From NCBI GenBank assembly GCA_049644265.1, contig JBARRO010000133.1, positions 1-47,847 of the forward strand: 47,847 nt of DNA. Direction: 5' to 3'. Source of the stretch: JBARRO01 sp049644265 (GTDB lineage Bacteria > Bacteroidota > Ignavibacteria > UBA10030). Shown here one piece after another: positions 17,435-24,887 of this stretch. The notes below the pieces were generated by a model, which made no database searches, had not been told where the DNA came from, and saw nothing but the letters and a program-made list of their open reading frames with translations. How positions within the stretch are numbered: the stretch's first letter is position 1; every line of letters begins with the position of its first letter. Position numbers and translations under genes: made by a program.

Positions 17435-17989
17435 TTATGAACGCGTTAGGGTTTTGAGAATCAGAACAGTCGTTTGTCCAAACGGCTTTCGAATGATCTC
17501 ATACATGGACTCGGGAAGATCAATAGGGGATTCGCGGCTGTGCTCCATTACCACATACGTCCCGTCTTTTGACACACCGGAATCGTGAATTGCGCGGGGG
17601 AGGGTGCCGATCCGTTCGAGCTTGTACGGAGGGTCGGCAAAGACGAGGTCGAATTTCCCGTTCATGGTCTTCAGAAACCTGAATGTGTCCGTTTGGTAGA
17701 GTGTGCATTGGGAATCGCATCCCAGGTTCTTGATGTTCCCGGCGAGGAGCTTGTGCACCTCCCGCGACGAATCCACAAACACTGCCGAGCCGGCGCCGCG
17801 GCTGAGAGCTTCCAACCCCAGGCTGCCGCTTCCCGCAAAAAGGTCGAGGACGTGAATTCCCTCGAAATCGATGCGGGTCGAAAGGATGTCAAAAATTGTC
17901 TGCTTGGCCCGGTCGGTTGTCGGTCGCACCGACAGGTCGCGGACGGTACGGAGCTGACGTCCACGAAACGTTCCGGCGATGATTCTCAT
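17435..17989 (-). CDS. rsmD: 16S rRNA (guanine(966)-N(2))-methyltransferase
   Basis: SAM-dependent methylation of G966 of 16S rRNA (E. coli numbering) on the assembling 30S subunit. The 184-residue protein begins MRIIAGTFRGRQL, typical of RsmD, followed by RPTTDRAKQTIFDIL. The SAM-binding motif is LDLFAGSGSLGLEALSRGA (about 48-66), and the catalytic FADPPY motif is at about 117-122. The ATG overlaps the stop of the upstream PilM-like gene (ATGA), so the two are translationally coupled. coaD follows. Confidence 0.95.
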   Translation of the reverse strand: MRIIAGTFRGRQLRTVRDLSVRPTTDRAKQTIFDILSTRIDFEGIHVLDLFAGSGSLGLEALSRGAGSAVFVDSSREVHKLLAGNIKNLGCDSQCTLYQTDTFRFLKTMNGKFDLVFADPPYKLERIGTLPRAIHDSGVSKDGTYVVMEHSRESPIDLPESMYEIIRKPFGQTTVLILKTLTRS

Positions 17990-18897
17990 TTGCTGCGGAG
18001 CGCAAGTCCAATCGCTGCGGCAAAGCGATAACTTTCCTTGAGGAACGGTTTGTAGATTTTCTCGGACGCCGGGAGTTTTCTCAAAGAATTCAGGGGAAGC
18101 GTCTGCTTGATCCCGGTCTCATTGCGGAGAGCGACGATCAAATCCTGCGTCACGTCGATGCCGTGCAGGAGCAACGCGGCAGGGCCTCCGGAACCGTTTC
18201 TCTGTTTGAGATACTTGAGATACAGATGAATGGATTTTTTCGGATCGGAGGAATTGTAGGCACGATAGTCGCTCATCTGACCTTCATGGATCACGCTCGC
18301 ATCGATGGCACCATAGCGCAGGCCGATCAGCGCGATGTCATGTTCCAGAATCTCCGGATAATTGATGAGCAGGGTTTTTTCCGTGCTGAACTGGTCAATG
18401 TCGATAATATTGAGTTTGAGTCGAAGTTCCGCGACAACCTTTTGGATGAAGGCAACCATTCCTTTGCGGACCCCGACCATGAACGTGTTTTGAGCACCGC
18501 CTGCGGAGAGAGGAAGTGCGTGAGAGTCGAGGATAAATTCCTTGGATGCCGGCCCTGGAAAGTACTGTCCGACTTCCCATTGAAGGTAGTTTGTCAGATC
18601 CGCTCCCTTGAGCGAGGGATCCATCGGAACAATGTTGATGAATACCGGGTCGGGGGGTAGCGCAAACGAAATGTATTGTGGGGAGAGCTTATGCTGCTTC
18701 AGGAGCTCTTTGAGCTCCGCGACAAAAGTCCCGAGCTGTGGATGCGTGGCAGAGAGGTTTACCCCTGCTTGGGCGAAATCCATCGTGGTTTCGCGCTCCG
18801 CGAGCGTCGTGATGATGACTTTTTTCCCGTGCTCCACTTCCGCCAGCTGGATGCGTCCCTTGTAAAAGGAAACGCCGAGATACCGTGCTGTTTTCAT
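17986..18897 (-). CDS. PilM-like actin-fold protein
   Basis: A 303-residue protein without signal peptide. The start (ARYLGVSFYKGRIQLAEVEHGK) and the segment FALPPDPVFINIVPMDPSLKGADLTNYLQWEVGQYFPGP resemble the PilM/actin-like ATPase fold. PilM is the cytoplasmic part of the type IV pilus or type II secretion inner-membrane complex. No PilN, PilO or other pilus gene is adjacent, which is unusual for a true pilM. It may serve a degenerate pilus, DNA uptake (a ComEA-like gene is directly upstream) or another role. It overlaps rsmD by four bases and follows the ComEA-like gene by about 50 bases. Confidence 0.65.
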   Translation of the reverse strand: MKTARYLGVSFYKGRIQLAEVEHGKKVIITTLAERETTMDFAQAGVNLSATHPQLGTFVAELKELLKQHKLSPQYISFALPPDPVFINIVPMDPSLKGADLTNYLQWEVGQYFPGPASKEFILDSHALPLSAGGAQNTFMVGVRKGMVAFIQKVVAELRLKLNIIDIDQFSTEKTLLINYPEILEHDIALIGLRYGAIDASVIHEGQMSDYRAYNSSDPKKSIHLYLKYLKQRNGSGGPAALLLHGIDVTQDLIVALRNETGIKQTLPLNSLRKLPASEKIYKPFLKESYRFAAAIGLALRSK

Positions 18898-18950
18898 ACA
18901 GTGCTTTCTGCGCTGGGTGTGCGTTCGGAAGATATTCTCGGGACGTCGGG

Positions 18951-19364
18951 CTATTCAAGCGTAAGATACGGGCGGAGTCGCTCCAGCTTCTTTCTACTGA
19001 TCCCCTTCACTTTGGTCAACTCGTCGACCGACGTGAATCGCCCCTGCTCGTCACGGTAAATCAGAATTCGTTCCGCGGTGGTTTCTCCGATACCCGGCAG
19101 CTGCATCAGCTGGCCCTTGGTTGCCGTGTTGAGGTTGACCCGTCCCGAGGAACCGTTCTGTTCCTCCGCGGAAGAATCCTCTGGTGCCGCGCTCAATACT
19201 GCAAACGTGCTGTCCGAGCTCCGGTAGTCAAACTGCGGCCCGTCGGGGAACGTTTCCCGGTAGAGGCGCAGGCCGAGGCCCGCCAGCATGGTGCCGGTCA
19301 GAAACAGGATGACTTTGCGCTCAGTGTTTGTGAGCGCAAGCCACTCGTTGAATCGTTGCCACAT
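18951..19364 (-). CDS. ComEA-like helix-hairpin-helix protein
   Basis: A 137-residue protein with a short N-terminal cytoplasmic part and one membrane segment (VILFLTGTMLAGLGLRLY, about 18-35). A linker follows, then a C-terminal helix-hairpin-helix DNA-binding domain (VNLNTATKGQLMQLPGIGETTAERIL ... VKGISRKKLERLRPYL). VNLNTA...LPGIG is the hallmark of ComEA, the DNA receptor of competence. Membrane anchoring matches that role; the SLBB domain of some longer ComEA proteins is absent. I chose the ATG at 19364 because GAGGGGG lies just upstream; an in-frame ATG at 19385 would overlap dnaJ. It starts seven bases after dnaJ ends, so it is part of the chaperone transcript. A repair or other DNA-binding role remains possible. 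Confidence 0.8.
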   Translation of the reverse strand: MWQRFNEWLALTNTERKVILFLTGTMLAGLGLRLYRETFPDGPQFDYRSSDSTFAVLSAAPEDSSAEEQNGSSGRVNLNTATKGQLMQLPGIGETTAERILIYRDEQGRFTSVDELTKVKGISRKKLERLRPYLTLE

Positions 19365-19371
19365 GGCCCCC

Positions 19372-20544
19372 TCATGAAAATACATCCTTTACTTTGTCGA
19401 AGAAGGTCCTGTCGCTCTGCTGACGATCTTCTTCGTTCGGCGTCATGTGCTCCATGGCCGAAAGTTCCTTCAACAACTCCTTCTCCTCCGGATTGAGCCG
19501 CGAAGGCACCCACACATTGACCCGGACGAGCTGGTCACCGCGTCCATAGCCGTTGAGGCGCGGGATCCCGCGCTCTCTCATGCGCAACAAGCGTCCCGAC
19601 GGCGTGCCGGCGTCGATGGTGAGCTTGGCTTTTCCTGTCAGCGTCGGAATCTCAACTTGTCCTCCCAGGGCAGCATTCGGGAAGCTGATATACAGGTCGT
19701 AGATTATATCGTCGCCGTTCCGCTTGAAATGCTCGTGCGGTTCCTCTTCAATCGCTACAATGAGATCTCCGGCGGGACCTCCGCGGCGGCCTGCATTTCC
19801 CTGACCTTGCAGCGGAATGTAGTTACCCTCGGAAACCCCGGCAGGGACGGTCACTTTGATCGTCGATTCCCCCTGCACTCGTCCTTCTCCGTGGCAGGCC
19901 AGGCACGGTTCTTTGACAATCCTGCCTTCGCCTTCGCACGTCGGGCACGTCGTAATATTCACAAACTGGCCAAACATCGACCGGGATACCTGCCGCAGCT
20001 CGCCGCTTCCGTTACACTGCGGGCAGACGGATTTTCCAGTGCTCGATTTGGCGCCCGAACCGTTGCAGACGTCGCATTTCTTCTGTCGCCGGACCTTGAT
20101 TTTCTTTTCGACGCCGGCGGCAATTTCGTCGAGGGAAAGCGGGAGCCGGACCTTCAAATCGGACCCCGGCTGACCATGCTGCGCCTGTCGTCGGCGGTTG
20201 CGCTGACCGCCGCCCCCGAATACGTCCTCGAAAATGCTGCCCCCCAACCCTCCGCCGAAAATATCACCAAACGTTGAAAACACGTCGTTGATGTCCGTGA
20301 AATCGTGGTAGTTCGTCCCTCGGAGCCCGTCATGGCCGAACTGGTCGTACCGTTGGCGCTTCTCGGGATCGCTCAGAACTTCGTATGCTTCCGCGGCTTC
20401 TTTGAATTTCTCCTCCGCTTCCTTGTTCCCCGGATTCCGGTCGGGATGGAATTTCATTGCCATCTGCCGGTATGCCTTTTTGATCTCATCGGTCGACGCA
20501 GAGCGTGCGAGGCCAAGTATTTCGTAAAAATCCCTCTTTGCCAT
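19372..20544 (-). CDS. dnaJ: Chaperone protein DnaJ (type I Hsp40)
   Basis: Co-chaperone that delivers unfolded clients to DnaK and stimulates its ATPase; cytosolic. From the ATG at 20544 it is 390 residues. It has a J domain with the HPD motif at 33-35, a Gly/Phe-rich linker (about 88-112) and four CxxCxGxG zinc repeats (Cys pairs at about 157/160, 174/177, 200/203 and 214/217). The C-terminal client-binding domains follow. This is the full type I architecture. A TTG at 20556 overlaps the grpE stop (TTGA) and would add four residues; which start is used cannot be decided. dnaK is not in the window. Confidence 0.96.
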   Translation of the reverse strand: MAKRDFYEILGLARSASTDEIKKAYRQMAMKFHPDRNPGNKEAEEKFKEAAEAYEVLSDPEKRQRYDQFGHDGLRGTNYHDFTDINDVFSTFGDIFGGGLGGSIFEDVFGGGGQRNRRRQAQHGQPGSDLKVRLPLSLDEIAAGVEKKIKVRRQKKCDVCNGSGAKSSTGKSVCPQCNGSGELRQVSRSMFGQFVNITTCPTCEGEGRIVKEPCLACHGEGRVQGESTIKVTVPAGVSEGNYIPLQGQGNAGRRGGPAGDLIVAIEEEPHEHFKRNGDDIIYDLYISFPNAALGGQVEIPTLTGKAKLTIDAGTPSGRLLRMRERGIPRLNGYGRGDQLVRVNVWVPSRLNPEEKELLKELSAMEHMTPNEEDRQQSDRTFFDKVKDVFS

Positions 20545-20552
20545 TCCTTTAC

Positions 20553-21149
20553 TCAACTCGTTTCAGATTTGTTCTTCGTGTTGGCTGAATCGTCCGACGG
20601 CTCGGATGGAGCCTGCGAAGAGACGACGACCTTTGCGTGACGAATCACTTTGTTGTGGAGCGTGTATCCCTTTTCGACTTCCTCGAGAATCGTATGGTAC
20701 GGCACGTCGGAGCGCGGGAGCTGCATCAGCGCATCATGGTAGTCGACGCTGAATTCCTTTCCGACCGTTTCCAGGGGACTCACACCCTGCGAGGCAAGTG
20801 CCTTCATCATTTTCTGATAAATAAGCTCAATCCCATGGTAGAACGATTCGCCTTCCTTCTTTTCTTTCCCAAGTTTCAGGGAACGCTCAAGGTCATCCAG
20901 GATGGGAAGGATGGAGGAGATCAGTTCTTCGTTGGCAAACTGAACGATGGTCACCGCCTCATTTTCCGCCCGCCGTTTGTAGTTCTCAAACTCCGCAGCT
21001 TTTCGAAGGAGCAGGTCCTTGTACTGCTCGACCTGCTTTTCGAGCTCTGCGACCTTTGCCGTCAGTTCGTCCGAAGCGCCGGGAGCATCTCCGACTGGCG
21101 GAGTTTGGGTCGGAGATTGCTGGGACTGGTGAAGTTCCTTTTCATCCAT
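20553..21149 (-). CDS. grpE: Nucleotide exchange factor GrpE
   Basis: Releases ADP from DnaK during the chaperone cycle. The 198-residue protein has a polar, disordered N-terminus (about 1-30), a long coiled-coil helix (ELTAKVAELEKQVEQYKDLLLRK, then AEFENYKRRAENE) and the compact beta-domain (DYHDALMQLPRSD ... ILEEVEKGYTLHNKVIRHAKVVV). The VEKGY and HNKVIRHAKV motifs are diagnostic. It lies between hrcA and dnaJ and overlaps dnaJ if the TTG is used. An inverted repeat lies 22-60 bases upstream of its start. Confidence 0.95.
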   Translation of the reverse strand: MDEKELHQSQQSPTQTPPVGDAPGASDELTAKVAELEKQVEQYKDLLLRKAAEFENYKRRAENEAVTIVQFANEELISSILPILDDLERSLKLGKEKKEGESFYHGIELIYQKMMKALASQGVSPLETVGKEFSVDYHDALMQLPRSDVPYHTILEEVEKGYTLHNKVIRHAKVVVSSQAPSEPSDDSANTKNKSETS

Positions 21150-21170
21150 AAATTCTGCTCGTCATTCATT

Positions 21171-21209
21171 GAAAGACTCCCGGAGCCCTTCGGCAGTCGG
21201 GAGTCTTTC
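21171..21209. promoter_or_regulatory. Perfect 12-bp hairpin between hrcA and grpE
   Basis: GAAAGACTCCCG (21171-21182) and CGGGAGTCTTTC (21198-21209) are perfect inverses around a 15-base loop. It sits in the 81-base spacer between hrcA and grpE. No U-run follows in either direction, so it is more likely a processing, stability or attenuation structure than a strong terminator. The core GACTCCCG also forms the arms of the hairpin at 46755-46804. Confidence 0.6.
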
Positions 21210-21230
21210 GATTAAGAAAAATGGCTGGGC

Positions 21231-22298
21231 CTACAGCGAAAGCATTTTGACAATCGTTTTTGCGACGTGGTCGACCAGGGGAACCAGGCGTGAATAATTC
21301 ATGCGGGTCGGGCCGATAATTCCCACCCTTCCGCTTACCCCTTTGATGTTGTACGTCGCCGTGACCACACTGTAGTCCTGTGCATTCGTGTCGTCGTTTT
21401 CCTTGCCGATCGTAATAACAAAATCCTTGTCGAGTTCGTCGTGCTTCTCGAGGAGGTGAACGATGACGTCCTCATTTTCGATCATCTCGATGACGCTCCG
21501 GAAGTTGTTCGGATCGACGAATTCGGGTTGGCCGATGATGTTCTTCGTCCCACCAATATGGATCTTTTCTTTTTCACTTGTGTCAGCAAAGAGAAGTTCC
21601 ACGGAGTCGATAAACAGCCGCACGAAGCCGGATTTCTCATCCTTGACGTCACGGATCCGGTCGAAGAAGGTGTCCCGAATCTGCTGCAGCGTGAGCCCGG
21701 AAAGCCGCTCGTTCAACAACCGCGCAATCTGATCGAGGGTTTCGCGTTTCACCTCTGTCTTCACTTCGAGCATGATCGTTCGAACGAGCCCGGATCGAAT
21801 GGAAATAATAACAAGGATTTTCGAACTCGAGACTGAAATAAGTTCGAGCTTTTCGAATACGCCCGAGCTGAAATGTGGCGAAGTAACGACACTCAGCTGG
21901 TTGGAGATCTTTCCAAGGAGTTTCGACGTTTCCCGCAGCAAATCTGCGGGATCGGCTGTGCCGTCCAACTGTTGCTGAATCTCGGACTTCGCTTCGGCAG
22001 ACAACTCCTGGACGGCCATGAGATAGTCCACGTAAAAACGGTATCCGAGGTCCGTCGGGATTCTCCCTGCTGAGGTATGAGGATGAGACAGATACCCCAG
22101 TCCTTCCAGGTCGGACATGACATTTCGAATTGAGGCAGAACTTAGCTGGGACTCAAAATGCTTCGAAATGTAGCGCGACCCTACCGGAACAGCCGTCTGA
22201 ATGTAGTTATGGACGACATGCTTAAGTACGCTCTGCTCCCGGTCGCTAAGACTTTCCTGCTTTTTCTCTAATTCTGTCATGAAATCAGTCCAATTCAT
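21231..22298 (-). CDS. hrcA: Heat-inducible transcription repressor HrcA
   Basis: Winged-helix repressor of class I heat-shock genes; it binds CIRCE operators and depends on GroEL for activity. The 355-residue protein has the N-terminal DNA-binding region (SDREQSVLKHVVHNYIQTAVPVGSRYISK ... SSASIRNVMSDLEGLGYL) and the HPHTSAGRIPTDLGYRFYVDYL signature, both diagnostic. The C-terminal GAF-like domain ends with VSGRVGIIGPTRMNYSRLVPLVDHV. It heads the run with grpE and dnaJ. I saw no CIRCE sequence (TTAGCACTC-N9-GAGTGCTAA) in the 330 bases upstream. An ATG at 22283 is an alternative start; neither has an SD. Confidence 0.95.
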   Translation of the reverse strand: MNWTDFMTELEKKQESLSDREQSVLKHVVHNYIQTAVPVGSRYISKHFESQLSSASIRNVMSDLEGLGYLSHPHTSAGRIPTDLGYRFYVDYLMAVQELSAEAKSEIQQQLDGTADPADLLRETSKLLGKISNQLSVVTSPHFSSGVFEKLELISVSSSKILVIISIRSGLVRTIMLEVKTEVKRETLDQIARLLNERLSGLTLQQIRDTFFDRIRDVKDEKSGFVRLFIDSVELLFADTSEKEKIHIGGTKNIIGQPEFVDPNNFRSVIEMIENEDVIVHLLEKHDELDKDFVITIGKENDDTNAQDYSVVTATYNIKGVSGRVGIIGPTRMNYSRLVPLVDHVAKTIVKMLSL

Positions 22299-22629
22299 TA
22301 AAAGATAACGATTTCCGGCTCGTTTGTCAATCGAGCGATTTTTCAGGATTCTCCGTGCGGGCTGGGAAGTGTGGGAAAATACACCTCGTCCCGTCGGGCA
22401 GTCGGCCCAGCCGCGAGTTCTGCCGGCTGGTACCGCACCGGGATTCCGATTTGGTCTCTATCCGCTTCCTGGACGGAGAAGGTGTGTTGTCTCCGTGTCA
22501 GCGTAAACGAATTTCAGACTTCGGCACTCGTTTGAAATTCCCGCAACATCTTCTGCGGACGATCATGCGGCGAGTACGCGCGAGGTTCTCTTGCTTCACC
22601 TTTCAAATCTTCCTATCTTGACAGCCGGC
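22299..22629. other. Divergent intergenic region between hrcA and carA
   Basis: Must hold the promoters of both hrcA (-) and carA (+). No gene, tRNA or CIRCE operator was found. Two small dyads are visible: ACGGAGA/TCTCCGT around a ten-base loop (about 22474-22497) and GAATTTCA/TGAAATTC around 16 bases (about 22509-22540). The second lies about 90 bases upstream of carA. Their significance is unknown. Confidence 0.4.
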
Positions 22630-23823
22630 ATGAAAGCAAAACTCGCCCTCGAAAACGGAACGGTCTTCACCGGAGAAGCGTTCGGCGCTGCGACGGAGAC
22701 AACGGGTGAAGTGGTGTTTAACACCAGCATGATGGGCTACCAGGAAATCCTCACCGATCCTTCCTACGCCGGCCAGATCGTTACCATGACGTATCCTCTC
22801 ATTGGCAACTACGGTGTCAATTTTGAAGACCTTGAATCTGTGAAACCGCAGGTCGCCGGTTTTGTGGTCAAAGAGTACTTTGAATTTTTCAGCAACTTCA
22901 GGGCAAAAGGAAGTCTGGGGAGCTGGTTGGAGCGGCACGGCGTTATCGGGATTCAGGGCCTGGACACCCGGATGCTCACGAAGATTATCCGCGACGTTGG
23001 CGCCATGAGGGGAATCATTTCCACGACGGAATTGGACGACGACCGGTTGATCGGGAAGGCGCGGCAGACGCCCGACATGACGGGACTCGACCTTGCCAGG
23101 GTCGTCACGACACAGAAAGTCTATCAGTGGGACGAAGTGGACCGGACGTCCTTTTCGCTCGCTCCGGCGGTGAAGTTGCGACTCAACGGCAGACGCTGGA
23201 ATGTAGTGGTGTACGATTATGGAGTGAAGCAGAACATTCTTCGCCGCCTCACAACGTATGGCTGCAAACTCACTGTGGTACCCGCATCATATCCGGCGGA
23301 GAAGGTCCTGGAAATGGATCCCGATGGGATTTTTCTTTCCAACGGCCCTGGGGACCCGGCAGCGGTGCGTTACGGAATCCAGAATATCAAGAAACTTATC
23401 GGAAAGAAGCCAATTTTCGGCATCTGCCTTGGCCATCAGCTTCTCGCATTGGCACTCGGCGGTAAAACGTTTAAGCTCAAATTCGGACACCGGGGCGCGA
23501 ACCATCCGGTAAAGAATCTCCGGACGAACGAAATCGAAATCACCTCACAAAACCACGGCTTCGCAGTTGACCCTGGCTCTCTTAACCCTTCGGAGATTGA
23601 GATTACGCATGTCAACCTCAACGACGGAACAAACGAGGGCTTCCGCCATCGCGAACTGCCGATCTTCAGCGTGCAGTATCATCCGGAAGCCTCACCGGGG
23701 CCCCACGATAGCGATTACCTGTTCTCGGCGTTTATCGACATGATCGCCATGACGGATTCGAAAATGGATTCGATCCACGAAGGACACGAAGGTAAAAAAA
23801 ACTCTCAAGAATATCCCTCCTGA
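22630..23823 (+). CDS. carA: Carbamoyl-phosphate synthase small subunit
   Basis: Glutaminase subunit that supplies ammonia to CarB for carbamoyl phosphate, used in arginine and pyrimidine synthesis. From the ATG at 22630 the protein has 397 residues. The CarA N-terminal domain begins LALENGTVFTGEAFG and includes TGEVVFNTSMMGYQEILTDPSY. A class I amidotransferase domain follows with the nucleophile in GICLGHQ (Cys266) and the catalytic pair in YHPEASPGP (His351, Glu353). The in-frame start at 22591 has no family sequence. The last 16 or so residues (from about 382, SIHEGHEGKK) lie beyond the usual end of the family and are encoded by one arm of a palindromic repeat. carB is not adjacent. Confidence 0.95.
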   Translation: MKAKLALENGTVFTGEAFGAATETTGEVVFNTSMMGYQEILTDPSYAGQIVTMTYPLIGNYGVNFEDLESVKPQVAGFVVKEYFEFFSNFRAKGSLGSWLERHGVIGIQGLDTRMLTKIIRDVGAMRGIISTTELDDDRLIGKARQTPDMTGLDLARVVTTQKVYQWDEVDRTSFSLAPAVKLRLNGRRWNVVVYDYGVKQNILRRLTTYGCKLTVVPASYPAEKVLEMDPDGIFLSNGPGDPAAVRYGIQNIKKLIGKKPIFGICLGHQLLALALGGKTFKLKFGHRGANHPVKNLRTNEIEITSQNHGFAVDPGSLNPSEIEITHVNLNDGTNEGFRHRELPIFSVQYHPEASPGPHDSDYLFSAFIDMIAMTDSKMDSIHEGHEGKKNSQEYPS

Positions 23824-23896
23824 GTTAGATCCCCCTCTTCATACCATAGCCGTTCTGACTTTTCTCATCTTAGTGTTCTTAACGCAATTCGTGGTT
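23773..23896. repeat. CACGAAGG-word imperfect palindrome at the 3' end of carA
   Basis: The left arm ATCCACGAAGGACACGAAGG (23773-23792) lies inside the end of the carA reading frame. The right arm (about 23860-23896) reads CTTAGTGTTCTTAACG and AATTCGTGGTT, an approximate inverse with an insertion. About 70 bases lie between. The element has the same build as the CACAGAG and CACGGA elements in this window. Confidence 0.6.
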
Positions 23897-23987
23897 CATT
23901 CTTCACGGACATGTCATTGATATCCGATTTTATTTCCATAAATTGGGAATGAAATCCGGTCAGAACATGGGTAGAGGAATCTCGACA

Positions 23988-24875
23988 ATGCTTCAGACCT
24001 TAAGGCAACGCAAGGGATTTCTTGCGATCTCTGTTGTGTTTCTTTCGATGTCGGGTTGTGACTTGTTTACGACTCCAGCGGCGGAACAGCCGGTCCAGGA
24101 AAGCTACGAACACATCCGGCCGGCCTGGTCAACAGATGGGGCATCGGTGGCTTTTACGGGTACGGTCAACGGCGTGGCGGGAATTTATGCAGTCGACACG
24201 ACGGGTTCCAACCTGCGGATAATCCACGTGGGCAATGCAATCGGAATCAGCTGGTCTCCTGATTCTGCCTGGATTGCTTTCTCGGAAGGACGCAACCTCT
24301 ACAAGCAGAAGATCAACGGTGATTCACTTACGACACTCACGGGAACATCGTCTGATATCCGGCCAGCCTGGTCGCCCGACGGAAACACAATTGCGTTTGT
24401 CCGGAACAACGACGTCTGGAAGCTTGACGTCCAATCGGGCGCTCAGACGTTGTTGTCAGAATTTGCAGATTCTCCCAGCTGGAATCCGCTGACGCTTGAG
24501 GTGGTGGTGCTCGTTGCGTACTATTCCAGTTCGGGGCAGTGGTCGTTCTTTTTCTACTCGGTTCGTGACGACTCGACGAGCCCCGGACTCCTGTTCGGCT
24601 TCAGCGCGCCCAGCCAGTGCATTCTGCCTGCGATGAGTCCCTCGGGAAAAGAGATTGTGATGACCCTGATACCCGCTTCGAACGAGTATCCGGAAGTCTG
24701 GAAAATTGACCTGACTACGGCTCAGGTTTTGCAGCTCACAGACGACGGTGGAAGGGACGGTGCCTGGAGTCCCGATGGGACGAAGATCGTTTACACGAGA
24801 ACCCAAACCGGCGACGGGGGGTTGTGGATCATGAGCTCCGACGGGACGGGCAAACATCGATTGACGCGCCCGTAA
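23988..24875 (+). CDS. TolB-like beta-propeller lipoprotein
   Basis: A 295-residue lipoprotein. The ATG at 23988 has AGAGGA nine bases upstream and gives an ideal lipoprotein signal with lipobox LSMSGC (Cys24). Earlier in-frame starts (23943 TTG, 23949 ATG) only lengthen the leader. The body carries PD40/WD40-like propeller repeats of the TolB type: RPAWSTDGASVAFTG, GISWSPDSAWIAFSE, RPAWSPDGNTIAFVR and GAWSPDGTKIVYTR. It lacks the N-terminal domain of true TolB and is not near tolQ/R/A or pal, so it is a TolB-like propeller rather than TolB. It is probably anchored in the outer or inner membrane facing the periplasm. It is convergent with the M19 gene, 12 bases apart. Confidence 0.82.
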   Translation: MLQTLRQRKGFLAISVVFLSMSGCDLFTTPAAEQPVQESYEHIRPAWSTDGASVAFTGTVNGVAGIYAVDTTGSNLRIIHVGNAIGISWSPDSAWIAFSEGRNLYKQKINGDSLTTLTGTSSDIRPAWSPDGNTIAFVRNNDVWKLDVQSGAQTLLSEFADSPSWNPLTLEVVVLVAYYSSSGQWSFFFYSVRDDSTSPGLLFGFSAPSQCILPAMSPSGKEIVMTLIPASNEYPEVWKIDLTTAQVLQLTDDGGRDGAWSPDGTKIVYTRTQTGDGGLWIMSSDGTGKHRLTRP

Positions 24876-24887
24876 TTCGGTGGTCGG

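Noticed and set aside
22299..22629. CIRCE operator upstream of hrcA
   Set aside because: I looked for TTAGCACTC-N9-GAGTGCTAA and found only a partial GGCACTC near 22523 with no inverse partner.
23988..24875. True tolB of the Tol-Pal system
   Set aside because: The protein has only propeller repeats and a lipobox, lacks the N-terminal TolB domain, and no tol or pal genes are nearby.
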